A DNA stretch of 64,000 nt from Sphagnum magellanicum. Lineage: Eukaryota; Streptophyta; Sphagnopsida; Sphagnales; Sphagnaceae. The stretch covers positions 11,133,390 to 11,197,389 of the forward strand of contig CM038911.1 of NCBI GenBank assembly GCA_021904315.1, given 5' to 3'. Both the position numbers and the translations under genes were made by a program. Under the pieces are notes generated by a model. The model worked only from the letters and a program-made list of their open reading frames with translations, was not told the DNA's origin and ran no database searches. This document shows positions 34,560 to 46,872 of the stretch, piece by piece (within the stretch, counting starts at the first letter, position 1; each line of letters opens with the position of its first letter).

Positions 34560-35314
34560 ATTTTTAGTGTCCAACTGGCGCAGGTATGTATTACGGGTAG
34601 ATGGACGGAAATGAAATGGATGGGATGAAATTTTCATCATCTGTATCGCTGGCACTCTTTGTCGTCTTCCTCTTCTCGGCGCCGTGCGAATCCACTCCGA
34701 GCTCTCTTGATTTGCACCACGCTTGCTTGCTTGCTTGCCCCCCCCCAGCCCCCCGCCACCCACGCCGTTTTTTTTTCTTCCCCGCAAATTAGATGGATGC
34801 TTTTTGTCGTCTGTTGTTCCTCTTGTCGTGGTGATTTTTTATGCATACTCCCAATCGATTCTTTTGGGTTGAAAATCCGGCGTTCTTTTAATGTCTGGAG
34901 GAAAAGAACCTGGGATTGGAGATTAGGCGGAGATTGGAAGGAGAGGGAGGCAAAAGAAAACGCCTGGATCGGGCGGGTGGGCGACCGAGCGAGCGATCAA
35001 GTACTGCTGCAGAGTAAGAACATCGTGCCTCATTTTCTCAATCACTTGATCTTAGTGTTTTTGTTCTTTTGGGGGGGGGGGGCTGTGAAATTGGGGTTTT
35101 AAGGGTTGTATTATGGGCTGGTTTTCTCGTGGTCTATGCAAATGGCGTGTTGTGATAGTGTTTTCTTTTTTTTGATAAGCCCGTTCTTGGAGTGATATTT
35201 GACTGCAGATATTAGGTTTCCGTGTGCAGTGCGGGCAGGCGCGCGCGTTGAGAGTCTGCAGAAGAGATTGCAGCAGCGACGGGGATTTTGCGGTTGGGGG
35301 AAAAATAGCGTAAG
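34560..35314 (+). promoter_or_regulatory. Promoter and leader of the Rab8/RabE gene, with probable 5' UTR intron
   Basis: Base composition changes sharply to GC-rich around 34570. A good donor ('gcaga|gtaaga', intron from 35014) and acceptor ('gactgcag|atatt', exon from 35209) suggest a leader intron at 35014-35208. Open frames on both strands here lack conservation cues. I cannot fix the transcription start. Confidence 0.5.
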
Positions 35315-37689
35315 ATGGCAGCAGCAGGAGGAGGAGCAAGAGGTCGAGCAAATTATGATGAACTCATCAAGTTGCTCTTGATTGGGGATAGTGGTGAGTT
35401 ATGACATTCTTTCATGTATTTTTTCTTTCATGCACATCCTTTGCTTGTGGTCAGTACATGGGATGGATCTGCAGATCTGTGCTGATTGTCTTCTACCCTT
35501 GTGAAGCATGTTACTGTCAACTGAATCGTCAGTGTCCTTTTCAGGCTGGTTTATGCATTCTTCAGAGGCTAAAAGCATGGAGACTTATTTTGGCAGGTGT
35601 AGGAAAGAGTTGCCTGCTCCTTCGGTTTTCTGATGACACCTTCACGACCAGTTTCATCACTACCATAGGGTATGTGGATCTTATTTCCGAGGGCAGGTTC
35701 TGCATGTGGAATTGATGGCAGGCAGGGCTCAATGCAGTGCATTTGTGGTGATTAACAAGGTTTCTTTATCTGAACCGTGATCACTGCATTTCAGGATTGA
35801 CTTCAAAATCAGGACCATTGAGCTTGACAATAGGCGCATAAAGCTCCAGATATGGGATACGGCTGGACAAGAGCGTTTTCGCACAATCACAACAGGTTGG
35901 GACTGCTTACTGTCTATTTTGTAGTCTGGACCTCCAAAACTACTGTAGAATGTTTGATTGCTGTATTGCAGTCTTCATGCCATTTCTCTTGCCTTTGTGG
36001 ATGACTATGAATTCTCATGGAGCTAAGTCTGTGCATTGTCCAGCCTTTGTTTAAGGCAGTGATATTTCTTTGTGAAATCTCAATAGCTGCATCCCTGGAT
36101 TATTTGCAGCATACTATCGGGGTGCAATGGGTATTCTGTTGGTTTACGACGTTACAGATGAATCCTCTTTCAACAGTACACATTCTCTTGCCATCCAAAC
36201 TGTGCCAAACGTTATGTGTCCTTTGTGCAGTCAAGTCCTGGTGTTGTGCCCTAAATCAAGAGCATGAATTGTTGCTAAGATTCATTTGGGCAGCATAATT
36301 GTCTACAGTTGTTTTGCTATATAGGGAGAATTGCAATATTAGCAATATTTTGCTGCATTTTAGTACCCTGAAGTGCTCATTGTAGATGTATCAAGGTTTT
36401 GCAACAGTATTTCAGTACTGCTGGAATACTTCAGGTGGTGCAAGGTGCTGGGGCAATTTGGTTTGCAGTGTTTCTTTGTCCAATTGTCCAATTATTATAT
36501 TGTATAACAATGACGCTGAGTGTTGAGCTGGATGGTTGCCTTCAGATATCAGAAACTGGATCAGAAACATTGAGTTACATGCTTCAGACAATGTCAACAA
36601 AATCCTTGTTGGCAATAAGGCTGACATGGATGAGAGCAAAAGGGTATGTGATGAGTGGTGGCCTTTCTGCTTTGACTATCAGCAAACTGGAAATCATGAT
36701 TGCAATTCTCTCATTGCTTTTGCACATACAAGTTTGTAGGATGTTTCTTATACTTTGAGAACAGACCAGATACAGCATCACAGTTCACTCCTTCAACCCT
36801 ATGTGATGCTAATCTGCAAATTGCATTTTGCCAGGCAGTGCCAACTGCAAAGGGGCAAGCACTTGCAGATGAGTTTGGGATCAAGTTTTTTGAAACTGTG
36901 AGTTGTCCATGTTCTCTTGTGCATTCAACCACACTTTCAACAAGGGGAACAATGTGTTTTTTAGTGAATTGTTTCAGCTCCCAGAGTAGCATAAAAATAT
37001 GATCATAAACTTAATTAGTGTTTTGTTAATCTCAGGGCCATGGATTTGATCTTGGTGTCCTAAGTTAGAAAGTACATCGATGACTTCTGGGCAAATGCTT
37101 TGATGTCCCTATGTAAAAGTACGATGCAGTTTCTGCATGCTTGGTGTGATCCTCCCAATCTTGTTTCTTGAGTATGAGTGGGCAGTCCTTAATATGAAGG
37201 CATGGTGTGGCATGCAGAGTGCCAAAACAAACCTCAATGTTGAGAATGTCTTCTTCACAATTGCAAGGGATATCAAGAATCGTGTGGCAGAGTCTGATTC
37301 TAATCATCCTGCGGTATGTCAAGATTTAAACCAATTGTGCTGGACAAACATGCAATATAGATTACAGCACTTGAGTGTCAGGCTGTGAATAGTCTGGAGG
37401 TTGGTTCTTGAATGCCTTCCATGCTGTAAGAGAACCACACAAGGAGTAAATTATCACATGAGTTGTGTGGATAATGGAGTTGACTTCTGCTTGCTAAGAA
37501 TATCTCCACCTAAAATCCCTGAAAGACAAAAGCCTGAGTACTGAAGTGATGCAAAATTGTTCAGTAGGACAATGCTGATTGTTGACTGCGGTTTGATTCC
37601 ATGGTGGATGACAGCAGCCACCCAGTATTAATCTCAATCCAGCAAGGGGTGCAACTTCAAGCACACCAAAGTCAACATGCTGCGCTTAG
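35315..37689 (+). CDS. Rab8/RabE small GTPase, eight exons
   Basis: The RabE/Rab8 class directs secretory vesicles from the Golgi to the plasma membrane. Exons are 35315-35393, 35597-35669, 35795-35895, 36110-36175, 36546-36643, 36835-36897, 37218-37313 and 37618-37689, giving 215 aa, the usual length. Visible elements in order are the P-loop GDSGVGKS, switch I with '[16 protein letters not shown]', switch [20 protein letters not shown], the guanine-binding NKAD (with '[10 protein letters not shown]') and SAK, and the hypervariable tail ending STCCA for double geranylgeranylation. '[19 protein letters not shown]' is diagnostic of the RabE class. The start is the first ATG of the exon, giving a short Ala/Gly-rich N-terminus. 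The last exon could begin three bases earlier (37615), adding one glutamine. All introns are GT-AG. Nothing suggests loss of function. Confidence 0.95.
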
Positions 37690-40548
37690 AGTTGAACCAA
37701 GAGGAGAACCTGCAGGTGTGTGGTCTTTAGAGCTGTGATTGACAGCAGGCAAAGTTAGTGAAGTGAGCAGGGCATCAATGTAACCTTCTCATGTCAGATT
37801 GACAGCTGACATAGATAGAGCTAGCCTTTGTCAGACCAATGTAAGGTTTTTACTAGCTGGTTGACGGGATGGGAGGTAGATTATCATAAGAGAGAGACTA
37901 CATTAGTATCTTATTTTTTTGGTATTGATTTTTCAAAAACCTTTTGGTTTTTCTCCCCTACCTCCAGTCCTCTTGGTGAAGAACAAGATCAGAGATCATT
38001 TTCCTTGTTATGTTGATCTTGTTTAGATGAAAGAGTGTGACTAGAAGAAAGAATTTGAGGACGCACAAAAGGTAGTGTGCATTACCAATTTGCTCAGAAC
38101 TCCTTATGTAGCCACTGCTTCTTGTAGTGTCAAATTGCAAATGTTGTTTTCTGCTTCATCTCAGAGCTTTCCCCCAGAGATTTCTGGTTGTAGAAACTTA
38201 GTGAGAACTATTTGCCCAAGCTCTTTGTAAGATGAAAGATTTCTCCATCACTATGAAGGCTCCTGCTCTATTCTGTTTGTCCTGCATTACAGCATCCAAA
38301 CAGGAATGAGGCAACCCTGTGATGAGCAACCTCAAGTCTGTGACGTCCTCAACATCGGTTTGTTCTTGTGACAATGTCTGTGTATTCTGCCAGTCCACTC
38401 TGCTGGTTCTCAATTTCCTGTTCTGTTGTTTTGCCATTGAACGGAATAGTTTGTCCTATGACACTCTGTTGACCATACTCATGTACTCTTGCAATTTGGT
38501 GCCATGTTGGGTGTGGATGAAGGATCTAGCTTGGGGAGCACTTCAAGTCAGGAAGCTATTGGAATGGAAATTGGAAAACTATGGTCAATGGATCAGAAGA
38601 TGGGATTGCTGTAAAGTGGCAATGTAACAACTTCTTCGTCAAAATCATGCAAAGCGCTTCATTCAAGGATGAGCTTTGATACTTACCACATCCATGAGTT
38701 CAAGAAGCAACAAACTTGGGATCTGCATGTAGTTAAAATCTGGCAGGATATTTGGTTCAGGGGGCAATGGAATGAAGGGTACCTAGTACTGCATGAGGAT
38801 GGCTCTTGAAGAGATGTCAATCCCAATCGTATGGGAGAAGGGCCTATTTTGATGACAACCTTTCAAGATTTGAGGTACTCATCTTGAGCCTGGTAGGCCC
38901 TAGTGAAAAATATAAAACATCACAGAAGGTTTGAAAGATAGACCCTTTTCTTGTATTTCTCACACAAGACCCTCAAATACATACATAGATCACAAGGTGT
39001 AAGAGCGGGAAGGTTCTTTTGCCACTGATAGGGATGGACCTTACTCCTGTAAGTAGGTGTGAGATCCCTGTCACTCTTAAGGAGGAAGTGTAAATATTCC
39101 TCTTACTATCTCGACAGGAATATCCATGGATATAAAGAGCCCTCCAAATGCATTTAGAGCAACCTAGATAATGCATTGTATTTGAGGCAATATCACTATG
39201 TACCTGATCAGAGTTTAGTGTGAAATGGTTGTCTCTCTTGTGTTCATAAGTACTAACTATCGGACAATATACCCTACCAGAGCAAATTCTTTAAAATCAC
39301 ATGCAAGTAAAGTCATCATGGCTGGCCAACCAAAAGGAGCTCAACCCATTTTCATGCCACTGGCGCACTGACTTTGTAATTTTTTTGACATGCAGATCAT
39401 TTTATTTGCTGCTGGACCTCCAGTGCTTTGCACTATATAACTTGTCCTTGACGGACACTAAGAGCATCCGCAAGCAGTGCTCAGTATGTGAGCATGCAAA
39501 AAAAATTCTCACGTCCCAAGTTTAGCTTTTTATTTTTGTGTAACTTACCCATAAAACTGAAATTGTGACTGCCTGAAATTGTGATGGCAAATGGGCAGGG
39601 AACTGGAGCTTATACAGTCATGGTGGAAGATCCTTGAATCTTTGTGTGCTATTAGGGTAGACCAGCTCATTACCGATCGCCTGCCTACTACTGAACACTT
39701 ATTTATATCTTCATCATATGTGCTAAAACGTTATGAGAGTGCTACCTCAAGCTCTAAAAGTCACTTTGAAGTGCAAAGGAAAAGGATTAATGAAAAAATA
39801 ATGAGAAGAAAAATAAGCTTTCTAACTTATAAATCGTGTTTTTTTTTCTTTTTTCTTCTCTTTGGACCCTTCTTACTTTTGAACCTCATAGCTTTTTTAT
39901 TTCTTATTCATTTTAAAATGATTTAAAGTGCTATAGGAGCGTCACCTGAAGTTCTACAAATCATCTACAAATCATCCTGAAGTTTTACAAGTCATCATGG
40001 ATCTCTAATAGCAACAGAGCAATATACAAATCATCATGGACCTCCAGTAGCAGCAAAGCAATATACAAGGAATTTTTTGGGTGTTTAGGAACCTGCCTTT
40101 GTAGTGTTTGGTGGTTTGTTTTTTTAAGTTCTTTGACTCCTTTACTTTGGGGGGAAGTAACTTTCTCATTTCTAATTTGTTTTGAACAATTGTTAGTGTG
40201 TTAGATTCACCAAGAGGATAGGTTCAAGTTTTGTTTGGACAACAGAAACAATGGAGCCCTCCCCTTGGATCTGGCTTGTCCTTAACGCTTAAATGTTCAG
40301 TCACCAGCTGGTCTACCCTAGGGTACCTTTTTTGGGAGCCATTTTCTACTTGACAATGTTCTCCCAAAACAAATCACTCTCATAATCAATGGCCCAGTTT
40401 ACCTAACTCATTTCATACATCTTTTGCAATTGAACAATTCAATTCTCAATGTGCAAATTGGGACATGTAGGCTTGTCATATTGCAAATTCTTCCAGTTCC
40501 AAATATCATGTCCATATCTCAGCAAAGGTCATGTAGGTAGGAAGGATA
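37690..40548. other. Region 3' of the Rab gene, no further gene seen
   Basis: The first few hundred bases should be the Rab 3' untranslated region. Open frames at 38198-38437 (-), 38319-38627 (+) and 39591-39926 (+) do not resemble families I know; degraded transposon coding sequence is possible but unsupported. A 31-bp MITE end lies at 39462. Confidence 0.5.
39462..39492 (+). mobile_element. Terminal fragment of the Tourist-like MITE
   Basis: 'gagcatccgcaagcagtgct' followed by 'cagtatgtgag' matches the ~31-bp end of the MITE at 20639-20997. It is preceded by TAA (39459-39461). I found no matching right end. Confidence 0.55.
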
Positions 40549-41300
40549 ATAGGTGACTACTAGGTAAGTAAATGTTCGTAGGTGGTTAGTACATACGAAA
40601 GGATTAGTTGTAGGTGGCAACGTGTGATAATAATACAAATACATCATGTGGTTTAGGGTTTAGGGTTTAGGGTTTTATTGAATTAAGGATGTATGATTAC
40701 TTATTAAGTAAAGGAAATATTTTGTAAGTAGGTAGCAAAATAGCAAAATAGGTGATTACTAGGTAAGTAGATGTATGTAGATGTGGGTTGTTAGTTGGTG
40801 GGTAGTAATATATGATAACATAATACATGTGATTTAGGGTTTAAGGTTAAAGTTTTATTAAATTGAATGTGTATGATAACTTATCCTGAAAAGGATAAAA
40901 TTATAAATTGAAAAAAAAAAAAAAAAGGTGACTAGTAGGTCAGTAGATGCATGGAGATGGTTTGTATAGTTCATACATAGTTAAAGGGTTACTGGGTTCT
41001 GAGTAAGTAGGTAGGTAGTCACATGCGATATAGCCCATTAGATTTGGTTTAGGGTTAGGGTTTTATTGAATTGAGAATGTATGATAACATAACCTGCAAT
41101 GGAAAAAAAAACTGTAGGTAGGCAGGTAGGTAGGTAGGTAGGATAATAGGTGACTACCTAGTAGGATAGTAGATGCATGCATTTGGTTAAGTAGAAGGCT
41201 AATGGGTTGTTGGTAGGTAGATAGGTGGGTGGGAATTTGTGATAACTCATGGTTACATGTGGTTTAGGGTTAGGGTTTTATTGAATCTGTTGGAGGAGGA
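40549..41300 (+). repeat. Four-copy minisatellite carrying TTTAGGG runs
   Basis: Units start at about 40549, 40750, 40928 and 41147. Each begins 'ggtgactactaggtaagtag' or similar, has GTAGGTAGGT-type runs, and ends with a telomere-like 'gtttagggtttaggg' or 'ggtttagggttaggg' followed by 'ttttattgaatt'. Unit 1 holds three consecutive TTTAGGG repeats (40652-40672). The array ends 43 bp from the KUP/HAK stop codon, so it probably forms that gene's 3' untranslated region or lies just past it. Confidence 0.85.
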
Positions 41301-41342
41301 CGTAGCTCAGATTGCAAGAAGATACAGGAGCAGTTCGCTTCG

Positions 41343-44300
41343 TCAGACGTAGTACGTCATGCCCACTTTAAGCAATCTAGAATGAGGAATCCTGAGATAC
41401 AGTTCACTAGTTCTACAATTGCGACGTAAGTAGCTGTAGACGTTGATGAGCAATTTCTTGAGAAAGGAGGTGTCCTGTTTGCAATGAACCTCACTGTAGC
41501 CCAGCAAATACACTATACCTGCTGCAGCTCTTGCCTCATACAAATAAGCTAGCTCCTGTTCCGCATTCAAGGAATCATCATCATCATTGCCAAGGGATCT
41601 GCTGCTGATCCCTCTTGCTCCATAACCCATCTCATCAACTTCTCTCACGTTGCTGCTGCAAGGTCCAGACCTGCTACACTCGTAGGGTTTGACAACTCTA
41701 GGGTTTCCTTCAGACTCTTCTGCAATGTGCAGAGGATCTCCAGTCTCCACTACCCCAGTAGAAGAAGGCACAGGAAACTCTTCTCCAATAATGTCAGTAC
41801 TCTCACCAATTGTCTTCTGAGCTGGAGATGCAAAACTCTGTTGCCCCTTGGCACCAGGTGAAGATGGAGTAGTAATAGTAGTAGTAGTTGTTGTTGTTGT
41901 TGGATCTTGCTGCTTCTGCTGCTGACGCCTTCCAATTCTTGGTGAATGTGACCCAATGGGTGCAGGACTGGACCACACTCCAGCTTCTGTTCTGATGAAC
42001 CTTGCCAAGCTTTCCACCAGGAGATCTCCAAAATTCTCATCACAACCGTGACCCACATCATCAATATAGCCATATCGAACTGCACAGCGATACATGCGAT
42101 ATTGGCGAGGGCCAACCCTTCGGATCAGAATGCGATCTTCAGGAGCCACTGAACTGACAGGCAAGTTTCTTACACATACAAACACCAGGATGGAATGGAT
42201 TGCTGGCAAGTTTGTAATGAAATGAGCAAAAATGGCAGGCACCCCTTGTGGTAGTTGTGTGTAGACTAGACCAATCCCTGGAACTCTTGCCATGCCGAGA
42301 CTGGAGCCGAGGCCCAAGATCCAATCCATTGGAATTGTGTGCTGAACTTCGAATAAGTATTTGAGTTCTGTGCCATAGTGCCATGCATACATGACTAACA
42401 GAAAGGAGGATGCAATTGCAAGTGGAACCCAGCCTCCTTGATCCACCTTGGAAAGGACTGATGAGAAGTAAACCCCTTCTACTGTCCCCCATATGACAAA
42501 GAAGCCCAAGCATATGAGGATATGCTTCTGCCATATCATGACCATGATCAGTGTCAGCAGGCAAGTTGAGATGAAGAAAACTCCCACAACTGCAATGCCT
42601 GCATCCAATGATCAAGCAGAGAAAGTTCCCTCTGTGAGTGTCTCTCCCTGTCTGTCTCTTTCTCTGTCTCTCTCTGCGTGTCCCTTGCACAAATCATGCA
42701 GTTTTTGATCTACAGTGCTTATTATCCTATTAATTCGATCCTGAACTAGATTTGACAGTCCATAATTTGCACTTCTTGTTTATGATCTAGATATAGGTTT
42801 TTTCAGAGCTCAAGAAGACTGCTTGCCATAAGCATTTCCAATGTCATTTGTGCTGCGGAACCCGGCTACAATGCATATACTCAAAACCATGAGAAGCCAG
42901 TTTATCTCTGGAATATAAATCTGGCCATGGTATTTCCTGGAAGTGTGGATCACGGTGACACGAGGGAAACAACCAAGGGCCATGGCACTTCTGATCATAG
43001 AGAAGGTGGCTGAGATCATGGCTTGGCTTGCTACCACTGCTGCTGCTGTAGCCACTACAAACATTGGCCAATAGACAGCTCCTGCATCATAATATCATGA
43101 TGCATCAGAACAAAATCATCAGTGCAGCAGACAGACAAGGAGACTTGAGATCTATGAGCTTCTTCTTCTTCTTGTGCTCTCCATGGTACAGAAAAGTTTC
43201 ATAGTTGGGAATTAAATCTGTAAAGATTTGTCAGAAAGGTCTCATACTTGGAATTGATCGGTAAAATGTGTATTGAGCATCTAGATCTGTGTGATTCTTC
43301 ATGAGGAAAGCTGCTTGGCCCATGTATGCTGCCAACAAAGAAGGGAATACCAAAGCTGTAAAGGCAATCTGCAACACAAAGCAGGGAATCAAGCACAACC
43401 CAGTCCAGTGAAACATCTCTCCAGCAAAAGATTTACAAGCTACTTACTGCTGGAATTTATTTATTTTTGATTGAACCTGCGGTGAGTCCTGTGAAAATTG
43501 ATTTGCAAATTTTGCCCATGGCATCATGCAATATACCATTGTTGAAGCCCCTTCAGCCTCAATCTGATTTATGTAATGGTGCTGTTTAAAAGACCAGCTC
43601 TCACTTGTATCTTGTACTTAAAAACATTAGAGCTATTCCAATCACTGCCTTATCTCTACTAGCACTGTCTTTGTGCCAATACCTGTCAACCCAGATAGAA
43701 ATTCAACACTCATGAATGCAATGTTTGCTTGAAAATAAAAACAAACACTATTGATCATTTTGTACTAGATTTGCAATACAGCAAATTGGGTTGTCAAGAT
43801 TTGTAGTGTTGTAGTGAGATTTCCTTAATGTCTGTCTGTTTGTTTGTCTGTGCACAGAAAAAAAGGAAAAGTCAGGCCATTGTACCTGGATTGATTTCAT
43901 TGTGAAGTGACCCAAATCAGCAAACATGGCTTCAGTGCCTGCAAGCCAAATCAGACAATTTTTTTATCAAGCACTCCCAACCAGTGTGACCATGGTTTTG
44001 CCTCCTGATGAGCAAAAGGCACTAGTAATTTGCCTATAATGTTTTGACTCGAACCTGAACTCTCAGCAGAACTATTTTATTTTTATTTTTTGCTAAAATG
44101 ATTTGGTTTAAGAATTAATGTACCTGTGATGCACAAGACAATGCCTCCAAGAGAAATCCATGCATCTTTTTTGTTCCTCTGGAAATAGGCAACTATGTAA
44201 AGAGGATTCAAAGCCCGGAAGATTGTGGCATTGTACTTAAATATATTGTATAGACCGATTGCTGCAATTGAGAGAAACCATATCGACACCACAGGAGCAA

Positions 44301-46872
44301 ACATAAAGCCAACCTGCAGCAACAGAGTCATATGGAAAACAACACCACATAAATGCTGGAAAGATCCCTACTTGAAGAATGTGGTCAATAGAAGGTTGAA
44401 TTCATCATGTTCAGTATCTCTCATGTGCGAGGGATGAAGGGTAGCTCCCAAAAGTTGACTCTTATTATTTGTGGCTTTACCTTGCCTGTGCCAAACTTTT
44501 GCACACTGAAGATGGCCATCAATACCACGACAGTCAACAAGATTGCAACATCTGTTTGGCCACCCCCAAAACAGATCAATAACACGATTTCCATCTTTAT
44601 TAGCTTCAGTTTTGCACCTGATTGACATAGCCTAGTTACAGCGCATCCAGGGGAGCAACAACTATACAACCCACCAGTTTGTTTGTTTGTTTGTTTGTTT
44701 GTTTTGCAGTCAATTTGCAGAAAGTTGAACTGCCTGGACTTGGGGTAGTGAGGTTCTAGTTTAGATTGCTTACACTGTGGAATTTGGGCTGCTTCCACAA
44801 TGATTCCTTCAATTGCTGATAACACTGCACCCAACACCAATGCAAAGTACTGGTGGGTACTTCTTCACTGGAACACTGGATACTTTGATGAGCACAGGAG
44901 CGACTGCAACCCTGATCCCCTATTGTGATCGACTACATTACACAAGAATTGTAGAACTGAAATTTTGAAGTCCTGTTTTCACCTATAAAGATGTGATCTT
45001 TGAGTAACTGATGATCAGGGCATGATTTTTTGTCCACCATCTTTTGTAGACTAGACACTAAAGACTGCTACTTTTAGGCAGATGAGAACAAAGACCTAAG
45101 TCTTAGAGCATTAGGATTTTTTCTTTTCTTTTCCCCTACTTTTAATCTGTGTCAATTCTGAGCTAACAGAACAACATACCAGAGATTGCAGGAGTAAGAC
45201 AACCATCACCAATAACAAGGCATGTGCCGATGAGAACAGTGAGAAGAAGCACATTTTGCCAAAAAGAGCTGTTTTCTATTTGCTCCTTGATGTAAGCAGC
45301 ACGAATACCACTTCTGGTGTCTGATCCAATTGTGAATGTTGTTGGTGCTGAGTCATGGGCAGCAGGCCACTCATGTTGTTGCCTATGAGAAGGCCTCACT
45401 CTTGCATGCCGGCATATGAGTGAGTACAAGGCAAATGTACCACCTGCCACCAAAATACCCACTAAAAACATAAAAGCTTATATCATCACAGGTTGATGCC
45501 AAATGCAGCTTTTTTTCCCTCCCCACTAAACATCACTGCTCACCATAAGCAGAAGTGATATCAGTGAGATTAGATTCCAGTTTTACAGAACAAATCTGTC
45601 ACGATCATTTTCACTCTTTTGATAATCTTGTCCTCTACTAGACATCTGGGTGCAACAACCCAAACCAGCAAAATGAAAGCTTGCTTGAATTTAGGGTTGA
45701 GGGGGGGAAAAAAAGAAAAGAAAAAAGAAACACCATTGGAAAAGGCTGATCACCTTCTCCGTTGTCATTAGCTTGGAGAACAATAAAGGTGTATTTGATG
45801 AGTGGGATTAGAATCATAGTATATATGATGAGGGACAGAGCTCCCAGTACATCGTCCGTGTTGCTTATGCTTCCATGGTAGAAAGTGCTACTAAACACAT
45901 AAAGAGGGGAGGTACCAAGGTCACCATAAACCACACCAATGCTTTGGAAAGCCAATTGCAATATCAACTTGTTTGACATTCCCTGTCAACAAAAATGCTC
46001 ATCAGGTGTGCAACAACAAAATTAGTGAACAAAAGAGCACAAGCTCACAGAAAATTATACGGTGATCACTGTATTATGTGATTGTGGGTGGCAACTTGAA
46101 CTTCAAGAATTGCAAAATTGAGAGCATTATACTGACACAGAAACTGTGATTTTTTTCTTCAGGTGCTTTGTAGTCAAAATACAGGAGGAGATCACAAAGT
46201 AGGAATTGCTACAAATCTGAACTTCAAAAATCAAAACCTCTCAAACCAGAAGGAATCCATCATCAGTTTTTGTCAGAGAAAAAATATATTCCCACCAGTA
46301 GCCCCCTCCTCCCTGATAATTAGCAATTTGTCATGTTGTCTTCAACACCCATGATCTGGAAGGTACTAGAAGTTGCCAATCCAGTGCAAATCCATGCCAG
46401 ATTTGTCAAGAGACAAACAATCAGACAATCTAAGAAAAAAATCTCTGTCATGTGGTGTGATTTCATGACAGAGTAGATCATGAAGCAATCACAAAGTACT
46501 TGATTTTACTGACAGAGTTGAGATCAGGGAGTGTTGGGTGACTTGCATTATAATAGAAAAATTGATTACCTGGTGTTCATGTTGAGCTATGTTTGGGATA
46601 CACATGGCTTCAACATCCAAAGAGTCAGCTCGTTTCATCTTGTGAGACACTAGTGAAGAAGGAGAAGAAGGTGGTCCTTCAATATCTGATCCCATGATAG
46701 AATTCTGTGAGTTTAAACCCTGGACTTGTTTCTCCTCCTCAAAACTCTCATGCACCCTGCCAGCAGCTTCATTCTCCACATCAATTTCCATCTTGTTTGC
46801 TGTTGCTTCTGTTTGCAGAACCTGTGCTGCTGGTCTACCCATTTTTCCTTCCAAATTTGAACCAGAATTCAT
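41343..46872 (-). CDS. KUP/HAK/KT potassium transporter, ten exons
   Basis: This is a membrane K+ uptake protein, probably K+/H+ coupled. Minus-strand exons are 46570-46872, 45754-45982, 45180-45443, 44774-44824, 44481-44551, 44124-44313, 43886-43938, 43248-43368, 42827-43081 and 41343-42598. Phases agree throughout and give 930 aa, at the long end of the family. Conserved motifs in order are [14 protein letters not shown], '[18 protein letters not shown]', '[12 protein letters not shown]', '[13 protein letters not shown]', '[13 protein letters not shown]', 'PEINWLLM' and 'IGNAYG', then the C-terminal '[19 protein letters not shown]'. About twelve membrane segments are expected. The ~100-residue N-terminus and the Ser/Thr/Gln-rich insert in the C-tail (including a Thr run) resemble the longer KUP5/KUP7/KUP12-like members; subgroup placement is inference. 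The start is the first ATG of exon 1; a TTG nine bases upstream is in frame. Nine of the ten exon junctions' introns exist, and the last one uses a GC donor (see 42599-42826). Confidence 0.94.
42599..42826 (-). other. GC-AG intron in the KUP/HAK gene
   Basis: On the minus strand exon 9 ends 'GCTTATG' followed by 'gcaagc', and exon 10 starts after 'gatgcag' with 'GCATTGCAG'. Joining them completes the invariant glycine of 'GNAYG' followed by 'IAVVGVFF', exactly as in the family. No GT donor nearby keeps both frame and conservation. The other eight introns of this gene are GT-AG. Confidence 0.85.

Noticed and set aside
38198-38637. Open frames downstream of the Rab gene considered as a Copia-type gag fragment
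   Set aside because: Neither strand shows the gag zinc knuckle, protease or integrase motifs; the resemblance is too vague to support.
42810-42826. Alternative GT donor just downstream in the KUP/HAK gene (at 'AGCA|gtcttc')
   Set aside because: It would insert residues between GNAYG and IAVV and shift the phase, losing a nearly invariant junction; the GC donor restores it exactly.
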